Shown: in pieces, positions 16,186 to 25,742 of the stretch
How the letters are laid out: each line of letters opens with the position of its first letter
How positions within the stretch are numbered: the first letter of the stretch is position 1
From: CAYNJG01 sp965216885
GTDB taxonomy: Bacteria > Planctomycetota > Planctomycetia > Pirellulales > Pirellulaceae
Length of the DNA stretch: 64,000 nt
NCBI GenBank assembly: GCA_965216885.1
Contig: OZ244209.1
Span: 2,170,001-2,234,000 of the forward strand
Direction: 5' to 3'
The notes under the pieces: model-generated
Told to the model about the DNA's origin: nothing
Databases searched by the model: none
The model's input: only the letters and a program-made list of their open reading frames with translations
Translations under genes and position numbers: made by a program

Positions 16186-17085
16186 CTATCCCGCTTTTTT
16201 GCGGCGAGATTTGTCATCAACGTTTTCCTTGATGCGGTCATCACTGACTGCGGGCGATGGACAGCCGCCCTCGGGGACTTCGACGTTTGCTGTCCACAGG
16301 ATTGCATTGAGCAGCACCTTGCGGAAGTTTTCGTCCTGCCAACTCACGTGATTGTGAGCGCCCGTGAAACCGAAGCCTCGGCCGCCTTTCGGTCGTTCGT
16401 ACGCCCACGCCACATGCTGGGTCTCTCCCGCCGCCACGGCTTTGCGTACCGTCGGATTGCCGCTGCGAGGTCCGTCTTTTCGACGTAGCGTATCCGCGGG
16501 TGGGACGTCCGTGAGGATGGGTGTTACACCCTTGAGTCCTTCGACGAACCGCATGTGGTAGTACCATTCGTCATTAACACGAAATGGTTTGATTCCGTTG
16601 GCGACCGGGTGATCCGGGAAGTCCTTGAAGTGTGGCGTCCAGTGAGGATTGACGGACCAGTCGAGGTCACAGAACCCGCCCATCCATTCAAGAAACTTTT
16701 CGCCCGGCTTGCCTTTGCGAGCTTCTGTCGCCCAGTGCACCATCACCACGCCGGTGCCCTTCTTCATCAGGGCGTCGAAAGCGTCCAGATGCTCGTTAAG
16801 TACATGGCCGTTGTGCCCGGTGCAGAAGATCACCACGGTCGCGGCATCGTCGAGTATCGCGGGATCCTTGGGGTAACCGTAGTGCGGGACAAGTTTGGCA
16901 TCGACCGCCAGACCGGATCGATTCAGGGCGTCCGCCAGAATCATGTTTCCGGCGCGATGCTCGTGCTGCATGGGACCGTGGCTTGGCGAGCCGGAGATGA
17001 ATACGACCTTTGCCTTTTCCTCGGCGGACAAGGTGGCGGACGTCAGTAGCACCATTAAAAAGATGACGCTGGACTTGAGTGACAT
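16186..17085 (-). CDS. Secreted ThuA-like domain protein
   Basis: A 299-residue protein with a signal peptide (about 1-20) and a ThuA (trehalose-utilisation-like, class I amidotransferase-like fold) domain: VVFISGSPSHGPMQHEHRAG at the start, VVIFCTGHNGHVLN, GTGVVMVHWATEA and late GFGFTGAHNHVSW. The ATG at 17085 is preceded by GGAGGAGA at proper spacing. ThuA proteins are proposed to act on sugars, but no reaction is firmly established for this secreted planctomycete subgroup. It is convergent with the outer-membrane barrel gene. Confidence 0.87.
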   Translation of the reverse strand: MSLKSSVIFLMVLLTSATLSAEEKAKVVFISGSPSHGPMQHEHRAGNMILADALNRSGLAVDAKLVPHYGYPKDPAILDDAATVVIFCTGHNGHVLNEHLDAFDALMKKGTGVVMVHWATEARKGKPGEKFLEWMGGFCDLDWSVNPHWTPHFKDFPDHPVANGIKPFRVNDEWYYHMRFVEGLKGVTPILTDVPPADTLRRKDGPRSGNPTVRKAVAAGETQHVAWAYERPKGGRGFGFTGAHNHVSWQDENFRKVLLNAILWTANVEVPEGGCPSPAVSDDRIKENVDDKSRRKKAG

Positions 17086-17275
17086 AGTGAATCTCCTCCC
17101 CGTGAAGGCAGCATGGACCAAATTGTTCGCACTTTCCACGATCCTTGTCTGGCATCGCAGGAAGCCCCAGTGCCGTCGATCATATTCGAATGACGACGCC
17201 AAGCAATCGATCGATACAAAGCTGAGACAAGCCGTTTGGCCTCGAGACGCTCGGTAAACCCGATAATCCCATCAT

Positions 17276-18001
17276 CTAGGGCGTTGGAGCGGACTCGTTT
17301 ATTCCCGATGTGCCTTGAAGAGATACACCCTGTTGGTCGATTCGCAGGTAGCTGGTGCCGTGAAACCAGGAGTCGAGGACGATCATTCTGGCCGAGTCGA
17401 CCGTGACATCCAGATTGTGATGGATGTGCCCGAACAGGAATATCGAATTTGGTTTCGCGGTCTGACTGCGAACGTACGCTTCATACGCGGCGAGAAACTT
17501 GCGGCGACGCGGTAATTCGGATTTTCGGTTCGCGGCCTGCCGCCAGGCGTCCAACTGATAGGCGACAAAAGCCGGAACGTTGCGGAAGACGTGATGCACA
17601 AAACGTCGTCCCAATATCTTCTTCCATGTGGACCTCGCTCCCGAAAGATGGCCATGCGTGAAGCAGACCTCGTGGCCCCATGAACTCACGCGCAAGGGTT
17701 CGGGAATCACACAGCCGGGAAACCACGCCTTGAAAGATTCCACGAGACTCTCGTCGTGATTGCCGACGATCATTTGGAAGTGGCCGCCACGTTCGCGAAA
17801 TGCCGCAATGGATTGCAGACCGGCACACTGGCGAAAAGCCTCGTCCGCTTCGTGTCGGGTCGCAAACCAGTAGTCACACAGATCGCCCCCGATGAACAGT
17901 CTGTCCGCTGGTTCGAACGAATCGACGACAGACGCCAACCTCGCGGCGCGGTCGGGGCGATCAAGTCGCAAGTGCGTATCGCTGAGAAAGTAGTCGGCCA
18001 T
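17276..18001 (-). CDS. UDP-2,3-diacylglucosamine pyrophosphatase-like metallophosphoesterase (LpxH-like)
   Basis: A 241-residue calcineurin-like phosphoesterase with all five metal motifs: SDTH (D8, H10), GGDLCDYW (D40), GNHD (N81, H82), THGH (H115, H117) and GHIHH (H192, H194). The length, the DYW after the second motif and the spacing match LpxH, which cleaves UDP-2,3-diacylglucosamine to lipid X in lipid A synthesis at the inner face of the membrane. Planctomycetes do make lipid A-type precursors, so the role is plausible. No other lpx gene is next to it, so a related nucleotide phosphoesterase cannot be excluded. Confidence 0.82.
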   Translation of the reverse strand: MADYFLSDTHLRLDRPDRAARLASVVDSFEPADRLFIGGDLCDYWFATRHEADEAFRQCAGLQSIAAFRERGGHFQMIVGNHDESLVESFKAWFPGCVIPEPLRVSSWGHEVCFTHGHLSGARSTWKKILGRRFVHHVFRNVPAFVAYQLDAWRQAANRKSELPRRRKFLAAYEAYVRSQTAKPNSIFLFGHIHHNLDVTVDSARMIVLDSWFHGTSYLRIDQQGVSLQGTSGINESAPTP

Positions 18002-18067
18002 TCCATTCCTGTTTGTCGACGCGTCTGGATTTCACGAGGCATTGGGCTCGGAATCCCGAATCACAAT

Positions 18068-18625
18068 TCATAGCCGCAAGGCTTCCGCCTCGTCAAGGAA
18101 TGTGGCCACCTCGCGCGGAGTTCGTAGTCGAACCAGTTGGAGTCCGGAGAATTCAGGGTTGTCCCCAAGGGTCGCGTACCGGCGCCGATTTCGCTGATAG
18201 TTCGCCAATGCCCAGCGGATGGGTGACTTGGGCGAGAATATCGCTTTTGCAAAAGACTCCCGGTTTCCCGTGTTCTCCCAGATCTCTTCGCGGGTCCACG
18301 CGCGTTGAAACGACCGTTTGGTGACTCGATACATGGTTCGGGCAAACGACATGTCCAGCCACACGACCAACTGGGCACGTCGAAATTTGATTGCGTTTGT
18401 TCGTGAGTAGTTTCCGTCGAGCACCCATTCGGGTTGAGCGACAATGTCCGCGACCTTTGGTAGGAACTCGGGATCGGCTGGCTCATGCCAGTCTCTGCCC
18501 CAATACACCGCATCCATCTCGATGCACGGTAGAGCCAATGCTTTCGCCAGCCTGCGGCTGACGGTCGACTTGCCGCTGCCAGAAGTTCCGATCACGTTGA
18601 TTCGTCGAATATTCCGCAGATCCAT
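18068..18625 (-). CDS. P-loop kinase (adenylate-kinase-like / topology-modulation-type)
   Basis: A 185-residue P-loop NTPase with Walker A GTSGSGKST at 13-21, followed by LAKALALPCIEMDAVYWG (substrate-side motif of FlaR/topology-modulation-like kinases), WVLDGNY and a lid-like basic segment KRSFQRAWTREEIW. The family is small cytoplasmic nucleotide or nucleoside kinases of mostly unknown substrate. It follows the LpxH-like gene region on the same strand with a 66-bp gap. Function beyond ATP-dependent phosphotransfer cannot be given. Confidence 0.8.
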   Translation of the reverse strand: MDLRNIRRINVIGTSGSGKSTVSRRLAKALALPCIEMDAVYWGRDWHEPADPEFLPKVADIVAQPEWVLDGNYSRTNAIKFRRAQLVVWLDMSFARTMYRVTKRSFQRAWTREEIWENTGNRESFAKAIFSPKSPIRWALANYQRNRRRYATLGDNPEFSGLQLVRLRTPREVATFLDEAEALRL

Positions 18626-18742
18626 ACGCAGCTCACAGAGTTCATGGCCCGGTTGGCGTCATGCTCGACTTCACCGACGGCGATCAGGGGCTAGGATGAC
18701 GACAGGGAAACGACATCAGGGTTCGCAGCAAGGTTCAGAAAC

Positions 18743-20998
18743 ATGGAAACCATCGATCTTCAGATCACCGGGATGTCGTGCGGTAGCTGCGCGAATCGCC
18801 TGGAAGGTCAGTTGAATTCGCTGGACGGTGTCCATGACGCGAGTGTCAGCTTTCCAACGGAATCCGCACGCGTCCGATTTGATCCAGAGGCGATCGATGC
18901 TGCGGAGGTCGAGCGTACCGTGAACGCGGCAGGTTTCAAGGCGCTGCCCGCCGCCGACGACACAGATGCAGCACAGGCGAAGGACGACGCTTACCGCGTT
19001 CAGCTACGGAAGTTGCAGGTCGGTCTCGTCCTGACCCTCCCGCTGTTCGTGCTGTCGATGGGCCGAGACTTCGGGCTATGGGGCCCATGGGCACATGCTG
19101 ATTGGGTCAACTGGCTAATGTTTGCCCTTGCGACGCCAGTGCAATTTTACGTCGGCAGTGCCTACTACGTGGGTGCCTATCGAGGCCTCCGCAATCGTTA
19201 CGCCAATATGGACGTGCTCGTAGCGATGGGTTCGACGGTCGCCTATGCCTACAGCGTGGTCGTGTTGCTGGACAAGACGATCGGCGACGGACGTTGGGGC
19301 GAACACGTCTACTTTGAGACGTCGGCAACGATTATCACGCTGATCCTGCTGGGGAAACTTGTTGAGCTTCAGGCCAAAGGGCGCACGAACGCTGCGCTAA
19401 AAACGCTACTCGAGCTGCAACCGCCGGAAGCAACCGTGCTGCGAGACGGCGTCGAGACCACCATCTCCGCGGCGGATGTGCGGGCGAACGAGTTGTTGAT
19501 TGTTAGACCGGGAGAGCAAATACCCGTTGACGGCGAGGTCATGGAGGGTGCTTCCAGCGTCGACGAGAGCATGATCACGGGTGAGAGCATGCCTGTCGTC
19601 AAACACACGGGCGCTTCGGTTATTGGAGCGACAATCAATGGCGAAGGGTTGCTGACTGTCCGCGCAACCGCTGTGGGCAACCAGTCGATGCTCGCCGAAA
19701 TCGTACAGATGGTGGAGCAGGCTCAATCTAGCAAGGCGCCTATCCAGCAACTCGCCGACAAGATCTCCAACGTATTCGTCCCCATCGTCATCGCCGTGGC
19801 GCTGCTTACGTTTGCAATCTGGTTACTCTCCGGCGCCGGAGTGACGGCGGCGACTCTGCGGCTTACGGCGGTGCTGCTGATCTCGTGTCCCTGCGCAATG
19901 GGCCTGGCAACGCCGCTGGCGGTGATGGTCGGCATGGGCCGGGGTGCCGAACAGGGAATCCTGTTCAAGTCCAGTGAATCACTTCAACGGCTTTCCGAGG
20001 TGACGTGCGTTGCCTTGGATAAAACGGGAACGGTGACTCGTGGCGAATTGGAGGTGCAGCAGGTTGCCACGCGCAGCGCGGGGAAAGAGGACGACGTATT
20101 GGCGATGGCAGCCTCGGCCGAATCCGGCAGCGAACACCCGATTGCGAAGGCCATCGTCAACTTGGCCGCTGATCGCGGCCTGACAATTCAACGCCCGACG
20201 GAATTTCGCGCAATAGTAGGGCAGGGGATTGAAGCCGTCATTGAAGGGTCGAGCGTTGTGGTGGGGAACTCGGAACTCATGCGTTCCCGAAACGTTGAGC
20301 TTCCCGTCGAACAGCCTGCCTTCGCTGAACTGCTGGTATCGGCGAAGCAAGGAACACACTCCGTCATGTGGATCGCATCTGCGAGCGAGGTCCTCGGTGC
20401 GGTCACGTTGTCTGACTCCATCAAACCAACATCGTCCGTCGCAGTTCAGAGCCTGAAGTCACTGGGCATCAAGGTCCTGTTGATTACCGGTGACACCGCG
20501 AACGTAGCCAATAATGTCGCGCAGCTGGCATCGATCGATGAAGTTTTTGCAGAAGTGAGTCCGGCGGGAAAGTCACAGAAGATTGCCGAACTTCGCAGCT
20601 CCGGTCATGTCGTGGGGATGGTAGGCGACGGCATCAACGACGCCCCCGCATTGGCACAAGCTGACGTCGGTATCGCTATCGGCACGGGAACGGACGTTGC
20701 GATGGAAACTGCCGATGTGACCCTGATGAACGGAGACCTGCGGACTCTGGCGACGGCCATCCATCTATCCAGGGCCACCCTTCGGAACATTCGTCAGAAC
20801 CTGTTTTGGGCCTTTGCCTACAACGTGGCATTCATTCCCATCGCTGCTGGTGTACTGGCACCCTTTGCGGTCGTGCCCGACTTCCTGCGCGAACTGCACC
20901 CAATCATGGCGGCGTTCGCAATGGTCGCGTCCGACCTCGTGATTGTCCTGAATGCTCTTCGCCTGCGCACCACGAAGCTCTCGAACGCCACGGCCTGA
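18743..20998 (+). CDS. copA: Copper-transporting P1B-type ATPase
   Basis: A 751-residue heavy-metal ATPase. It has one N-terminal metal-binding domain with GMSCGSC (C13, C16), membrane helices from about residue 95, the actuator TGES motif, the CPC metal site in SCPCAMGLATP (about 382-384), the phosphorylated DKTGT (about 426), the SEHP loop and the hinge GDGINDAPA (about 628). CPC with these helices marks the Cu+ exporting class. The enzyme pumps copper out of the cytoplasm. A MerA-like flavoprotein and a TVP38-type protein lie downstream on the opposite strand. No CueR-type regulator is seen. Length is normal. Confidence 0.95.
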   Translation: METIDLQITGMSCGSCANRLEGQLNSLDGVHDASVSFPTESARVRFDPEAIDAAEVERTVNAAGFKALPAADDTDAAQAKDDAYRVQLRKLQVGLVLTLPLFVLSMGRDFGLWGPWAHADWVNWLMFALATPVQFYVGSAYYVGAYRGLRNRYANMDVLVAMGSTVAYAYSVVVLLDKTIGDGRWGEHVYFETSATIITLILLGKLVELQAKGRTNAALKTLLELQPPEATVLRDGVETTISAADVRANELLIVRPGEQIPVDGEVMEGASSVDESMITGESMPVVKHTGASVIGATINGEGLLTVRATAVGNQSMLAEIVQMVEQAQSSKAPIQQLADKISNVFVPIVIAVALLTFAIWLLSGAGVTAATLRLTAVLLISCPCAMGLATPLAVMVGMGRGAEQGILFKSSESLQRLSEVTCVALDKTGTVTRGELEVQQVATRSAGKEDDVLAMAASAESGSEHPIAKAIVNLAADRGLTIQRPTEFRAIVGQGIEAVIEGSSVVVGNSELMRSRNVELPVEQPAFAELLVSAKQGTHSVMWIASASEVLGAVTLSDSIKPTSSVAVQSLKSLGIKVLLITGDTANVANNVAQLASIDEVFAEVSPAGKSQKIAELRSSGHVVGMVGDGINDAPALAQADVGIAIGTGTDVAMETADVTLMNGDLRTLATAIHLSRATLRNIRQNLFWAFAYNVAFIPIAAGVLAPFAVVPDFLRELHPIMAAFAMVASDLVIVLNALRLRTTKLSNATA

Positions 20999-21024
20999 AA
21001 CGAGCATGCGGCCGATTGGCGGCG

Positions 21025-21294
21025 TTAGTACTCACGTTGTGCTTCGGGGTCTTCTTCCACGAAGCGACACATGTCGATCATGCGAGCCGCGGCGACAGCC
21101 AGCGTCTTACCAATTGCTGATAAACGAAGTGGTTCGTCCATCACGGTAGGTCCTGCTGTGACGTAGACGCACCACTCTCCCGTCTTGAGTCGCTCCACGT
21201 CCAACTGGCGAAAACGCAGGCGCAATTGATCCATCAAACGGCAGGAGTCAGCATCAAGTGTTGACCGAACAAATTCATATCTAGAACGCATCAT
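21025..21294 (-). CDS. Hypothetical small protein (89 aa)
   Basis: Convergent with copA, 26 bp from its stop. The 89-residue product has a central basic helix (DQLRLRFRQLDVERLK), the segment WCVYVTAGPTVMDEPLRLSA and an acidic end. No family is recognised. Two adjacent ATG codons (21294 and 21291) are possible starts, both with weak ribosome sites. Coding status rests on frame length and reasonable composition only. Confidence 0.4.
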   Translation of the reverse strand: MMRSRYEFVRSTLDADSCRLMDQLRLRFRQLDVERLKTGEWCVYVTAGPTVMDEPLRLSAIGKTLAVAAARMIDMCRFVEEDPEAQREY

Positions 21295-21432
21295 TCGATA
21301 CAAGTTAGTAGAAGAAACACTCGCTCTATAAGGCCACACCTCAAACGAGTGGTATGCCCAACGCGCGGTCTGGGGCGGGCACTTTTGCGCAACAAATCCT
21401 TAGACATCTACCTAGATCGAATTGCCGCAAAA

Positions 21433-21506
21433 ACGAACGCTTGATCCCCCCAGGAGGTACTAATCAAAGGTTCGATTCGCGTTCGTGATGGGCCTCACAC
21501 CGGCCC
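21433..21506. repeat. Nested inverted repeats in the 21340-21621 intergenic space
   Basis: ACGAACGC (21433-21440) is perfectly complementary to GCGTTCGT (21479-21486), and directly inside it TTGAT pairs with ATCAA. A separate TGGGCC-tcacacc-GGCCCA hairpin follows. No T run is present on either side, so a simple terminator is unlikely. The rest of this gap holds nothing else I can support. Confidence 0.4.
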
Positions 21507-21621
21507 ACGCACCAATTCCGACACGCCCGACCTCCACCTAGACCGAGTGATTGTGCAAGAAACAAATTCATAAATCGCTTGTGAGCCGTTTCCGTCCCAC
21601 GCAACTATGTACGGTCGACCG

Positions 21622-23175
21622 CTAGTTGCCGACATTGATGCGACGCAGCAAATTCAGAATTGCCTTCGAAGTCGGCGTCAGCTTCGTGCGATTGAATTGA
21701 TCGCCCAACTTGCGAATAGCCTCTGCTTGTGTCGGGTAAGGGTGAATCGTCGCACCGATTTTTGACAGACCTATCTTGTTCACCATGGCGACAGTGATTT
21801 CCGAGATCAGGTCCCCCGCGTTCTCTGCAACGATGGTTGCACCTACGATCTGGTCGGAGCCTTTTCGGGTATGGACCTTCACAAACCCTTCATCTTGTCC
21901 TTCAAGGATTGCCCGATCCACGTGCGCGAATTGTTGAATGTACGTGTCGATCTGGATGCCGGATTCCTTAGCCTCTTCTTCATAAACTCCCACATGGGCA
22001 ATTTCCGGTGACGTGTAGGTCGCCCACGGAATCGTCAGATCACTGGCGCGTTTCTTCCCGAACGGGCCGATCGCAAATAACGCATTCTGAATCACAATTC
22101 TCGCCATGAAATCTGCAGCGTGTGTGAACTTGAATTTGGAACAGATGTCCCCGGCGGCGAAGATTCGCGGGTTGGTGGTCTGCAGATTGTCGTTCACCTC
22201 AATTCCGTGGGGATCGTGCTTCACATCGACCGCGTCAAGATTCAGCCCGTCGGTATTGGGAGCACGCCCGACCGCAATCAACAGCTCGTCAACGACAACG
22301 TGTTTGTCAGCACCATGCTGCTGCACCGAAACGTTGATTCCGTTGCCCGAAGGACTCACGGACAAGTTCTCGCTGTTCAGCATCAGTCGCACTCCATCTC
22401 GCTCGAATTGTCTTTGCACGATGGCTGCGGCCTCCGCATCTTCTCGAGTTAGGATGTGGTCAGCTCTTTCGAACAGATAGACTTCACTCCCAAACCGAGC
22501 GAACGTCTGCGCCATCTCGCTGCCAATCGGGCCACTACCCACAATTCCGAGTCGAGCCGGTAGTTCTGTCAGCGAAAACAGATTCTCGTTTGTCAGATAG
22601 CGAACGGAATCGAGTCCCGGTATGGGCGGCGCAGAAGCTCGGGCGCCGGATGCGACCACCGCCTTCTTGAAATTCAGCGTCCGTTGCGTGCCGTCTTTGC
22701 ATGTCACCGAGATCGTCTTGTTGTCGACGAAAGCACCTTGCCCGAAGTACACATCCACGCCCAGGCCGGCAAATCGTTCGGCAGAGTCAGCCGGGCTAAT
22801 GTCTCCTCGCAGTTTTCGCATGCGTGCCATCGCCGCGGCGAAATCGACCGCAGCACCCTCCGGAACGTTCACTCCAAATTTGGCCGCGTCCCGAACGGTC
22901 GCCGCAACGCGGGCAGCCCGTATGACTCCTTTCGACGGAACACAACCCACGTTCAGGCAATCACCGCCCATCAATTCGCGCTCGATGAGTGCCACGCGAG
23001 CTCCAAGGCCAGCAGCACCGGCGGCCGTAACGAGTCCGGCGGTACCCGCGCCGATCACGACCAGATGATAGGGCTTGTCGGGAGTTGGATTCTCCCACGA
23101 CGGAGGATGCACGTTCGCTTCGAGCTTCTGGTTGCTATCGTCGAAAGGTGTAAGTTGGACGAGTTCGTGAGTCAT
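21622..23175 (-). CDS. MerA-like FAD-dependent disulfide oxidoreductase
   Basis: A 517-residue class I pyridine-nucleotide disulfide oxidoreductase. FAD motif GAGTAG (42-47), redox-active CLNVGC (C73, C78), NAD-binding GSGPIGSEMAQ, second FAD motif ATNPRIFAAGD-like (NPRIFAAGDIC), and the dimer-interface HPYPTQAE with the catalytic His-Glu. An N-terminal extension of about 35 residues replaces the MerA HMA domain, and the C-terminal vicinal Cys pair of true mercuric reductase is missing. Such proteins are often labelled mercuric reductase but probably reduce another disulfide. It is paired with a TVP38-type gene on the same strand, a recurring arrangement. Confidence 0.85.
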   Translation of the reverse strand: MTHELVQLTPFDDSNQKLEANVHPPSWENPTPDKPYHLVVIGAGTAGLVTAAGAAGLGARVALIERELMGGDCLNVGCVPSKGVIRAARVAATVRDAAKFGVNVPEGAAVDFAAAMARMRKLRGDISPADSAERFAGLGVDVYFGQGAFVDNKTISVTCKDGTQRTLNFKKAVVASGARASAPPIPGLDSVRYLTNENLFSLTELPARLGIVGSGPIGSEMAQTFARFGSEVYLFERADHILTREDAEAAAIVQRQFERDGVRLMLNSENLSVSPSGNGINVSVQQHGADKHVVVDELLIAVGRAPNTDGLNLDAVDVKHDPHGIEVNDNLQTTNPRIFAAGDICSKFKFTHAADFMARIVIQNALFAIGPFGKKRASDLTIPWATYTSPEIAHVGVYEEEAKESGIQIDTYIQQFAHVDRAILEGQDEGFVKVHTRKGSDQIVGATIVAENAGDLISEITVAMVNKIGLSKIGATIHPYPTQAEAIRKLGDQFNRTKLTPTSKAILNLLRRINVGN

Positions 23176-23323
23176 CGCTCTGTTACCGAGTACGTGGGAT
23201 TTGTGCCTGTCGTCGAACCAGACGGTTACGCTCGACCATGTTGGCAGTGTCGTTATGAAACTGGTTCTAGTGAATTGCAGTCGCGCTGTGGACCGGCGTC
23301 GCGACGTCGATCCTCCGTTTATA

Positions 23324-24100
23324 CTATGCCGCGGGTGTGGCAGACTTTTTCGCAGCCCGCGTCCCCAGAAGGTTCACGAATGTCCGAACGACCAACGGGA
23401 ACACGCCCAGCAACGCAAACGCAACGATAATTTGCGTCATCTGTTGTGGTGAGAAGACTGCGTTGATGCCCTTGTCCGCCAGTGTCTGAAGATTCGGGAC
23501 GCTGGCTCCTGCGTAGACATACACAAACGTCCCCGCCAACATGCCAACCTGACTAACCCACCAGAAGGTGCGAATTCTGATCGGCGTGAGGCCCATCACG
23601 GCGTTGATCACAAAGAAAGGATCCGCCGGAATCAATCGCAACGTAAACAGGTAAAACGGACCCTCTCGTTCCAGCGATCGATTGAAGTTGGCAAGCCGAT
23701 CTCCAAATCGATTCTCGATTGCATCCCGAAACAGAAAGCGACTTAACAGGAAGGCGATCGTGGCCCCGGTCGTCGAAGCGAAGCTGACAAGGATCAATCC
23801 ATTCCCCAGCCCGAAGTACCACCCATACACAAGCGTCAAGACTGCTGCTCCAGGCAAAGACAGCCCTGTGACAGTTACGTACACGAGAAACGCGAACCCG
23901 AACACCAACCACGGGTGGTCGCCCTGGAAGGAACGCAGTTCGGCTTCTTTCCCGGCGATGGCTTCGAGCGTCAACGCATCCCCAAACTGAAACCAGGCAG
24001 CCGCAAGTACGGCGACAACGATTGCCAGTACAGCAGGTTTTGCCCAACGATCCCGTTTAGGAGTCGCCGAAACTTCAGTTCTTCCAGGTGAATCTGCCAT
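23324..24100 (-). CDS. TVP38/TMEM64 (DedA-like, SNARE-associated) membrane protein
   Basis: A 258-residue inner-membrane protein with about six hydrophobic segments. The family core is visible: FVYVTVTGLSLPGAAVLTL, then YGWYFGLGNGLILVSFASTTGATIAFLLSR with the conserved Gly/Arg, and FTLRLIPADPFFVINAVMGLT. DedA/TVP38 proteins move lipids or lipid-linked carriers. The ATG at 24100 starts a short cytoplasmic head; the frame upstream to 24343 is unlikely to be translated. It precedes the MerA-like gene by 148 bp and may share its transcript. Confidence 0.85.
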   Translation of the reverse strand: MADSPGRTEVSATPKRDRWAKPAVLAIVVAVLAAAWFQFGDALTLEAIAGKEAELRSFQGDHPWLVFGFAFLVYVTVTGLSLPGAAVLTLVYGWYFGLGNGLILVSFASTTGATIAFLLSRFLFRDAIENRFGDRLANFNRSLEREGPFYLFTLRLIPADPFFVINAVMGLTPIRIRTFWWVSQVGMLAGTFVYVYAGASVPNLQTLADKGINAVFSPQQMTQIIVAFALLGVFPLVVRTFVNLLGTRAAKKSATPAA

Positions 24101-24447
24101 GGTTACACCATCTATGTTATGAATCTGCGTGAGCTTTTCACGCGGCACATGACTCCGACGCAACGCGGTGCAATTCATTACAGAAATCCTGACAAAAGGC
24201 GAACGGCGTTTCTCGGGGATTCCTGACATCGATTCCGTAGCGGCAGACAGCAGTGTTTGACAGCCAATACCGGAACAACCGAGCTGGTTCGGGTAACCAA
24301 CGAAGAGAGCTACTATCGGGTACAATGTATTAAACCGACACAATCCTTCCTGCCCTGACCGTAGAACTTATTGGCAGTTAAATGATCGTGTGGCACCGTG
24401 CGGTATAGGAACACACCATCCATCACAGCCCCAAATATGGCCCAAAC
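24101..24447. other. Divergent intergenic region
   Basis: About 350 bp between divergently transcribed genes. It probably carries both promoters, but I see no pair of -35/-10 boxes clear enough to name. No RNA gene or repeat is evident. Confidence 0.4.
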
Positions 24448-25710
24448 ATGCTGGATCGAAGAACGTTACTGAAAGCATTCGGTGGCACAATGTCCCTCCC
24501 GATGCTCGAGTCCGTAACACGAGCTGCGGCTCCTGCCCGTCGCTCTGAAACGCCCACCCGTTTCCTGGTCGTGGGGAATCCGTTCGGGGCGCATCCAGAC
24601 CATTTCTTCCCCAGCGAGTTCGGGAAAGACATTCAACTTCCCACCACCGTGCGCCCGCTGGAATGGATGAAGGATCGCGTGACCATCCTGTCGCACACCG
24701 ACCACGGAATGAAGAGTGGCCACGGTCGCGAGATTGCTTTTCTCAGCGGCGTACTTCCGGAAACCAGCGCTGCTTTTCCCGAAAAGAACATGTCCATCGA
24801 CCAGGTCATCGCAAGGCGCGGTGGCACGAGCACGCGTTATCCGTCGTTGAATGTTTGCCTCGAACGCGGCATCCGCATGAGCTGGAATGCTAACGGCGTC
24901 GACATCAAACCATTTACAGATGCTCAACAGCTCTATGATCACCTGTTCCTCAATCTGTCTCGGGAACAGCGCCGCAAGCAGAAGGAGCTACTGGAACGTA
25001 ACGGCAGCGTACTGGATGCCGTTCGCGAGCAATTCGCCAACGTGCGCCGTCAGGCGTCCCGTTCGGACAAGGTTCGGCTCGACCTGTTCGCCAACTCGAT
25101 CCGCGAGCTGGAACACAATCTTGTCGACCGCCAAACCTGGGTAAATCGAGACAAGCCGAAGTATGACATTTCCCAGCATTTCGCGGGATCCGAAATCACG
25201 ATTCAGGATCGCTATAACGCCGTATTCGATATGGTCGCCTATGCGTTCCAAACCGACCTGACACGCGTGGCCACGGTGGCCTTTTCCCCGGAACTCAAAT
25301 ATACCGACGTCAAAGGCGTCACTCGCGGGTATCACGCCTGCACCCACAACGGCCGGAAGGAGGACACCGTCTCTGAATTGGTCGGCATTGAATCATTCCA
25401 AATCGCTCAACTCTCCCGATGCCTCAAACGGCTCGATGAAATCCCCGAACCAAACGCCGAAGGCAGCATGCTGGATCACACGGTCGTCCTCTTCGGCAGT
25501 GGCATGGGCTATGGCGGCACGCATTCGAATCGCAATCTCCCCATTCTCGTTGCCGGGGGAGGGTTCTCGCATGCCGGCCATGTCGACACCCGTAACGCCA
25601 GCGGTGAAAACATGCCTCTGTGCAATCTATATGTAACGTTGCTGCAAAGATTCGGGATCGAACGCGACCAGTTCAACACTAGTACCGGTGCCTTCGAGTT
25701 CCCAACCTAG
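24448..25710 (+). CDS. DUF1552 secreted protein (Tat-type signal)
   Basis: A 420-residue DUF1552 protein. It starts with a twin-arginine-like leader LDRRTLLKAFGGTMSLPML. Family motifs follow: NPFGAHPDHFFP, LSHTDHGMKSGHGREIAFLSG, QVIARRGGTSTRYPSLNV and, near the end, HTVVLFGSGMGYGGTHSNRNLPILVAGGG. The alkaline-phosphatase-superfamily-like C-terminal motifs suggest a hydrolase fold, but no reaction is known. These proteins are exported folded and nearly always sit beside a DUF1592-group cytochrome protein, as here 32 bp downstream. Usually the cytochrome gene comes first; the order is reversed here. Confidence 0.88.
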   Translation: MLDRRTLLKAFGGTMSLPMLESVTRAAAPARRSETPTRFLVVGNPFGAHPDHFFPSEFGKDIQLPTTVRPLEWMKDRVTILSHTDHGMKSGHGREIAFLSGVLPETSAAFPEKNMSIDQVIARRGGTSTRYPSLNVCLERGIRMSWNANGVDIKPFTDAQQLYDHLFLNLSREQRRKQKELLERNGSVLDAVREQFANVRRQASRSDKVRLDLFANSIRELEHNLVDRQTWVNRDKPKYDISQHFAGSEITIQDRYNAVFDMVAYAFQTDLTRVATVAFSPELKYTDVKGVTRGYHACTHNGRKEDTVSELVGIESFQIAQLSRCLKRLDEIPEPNAEGSMLDHTVVLFGSGMGYGGTHSNRNLPILVAGGGFSHAGHVDTRNASGENMPLCNLYVTLLQRFGIERDQFNTSTGAFEFPT

Positions 25711-25742
25711 GATGCGATTCTCCACAGTACGTCACGACCCCA

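Noticed and set aside
21465..21480. T-loop-like GGTTCGATTC hinting at a tRNA
   Set aside because: The flanking bases do not pair to form a T stem, and no other tRNA arms are nearby.
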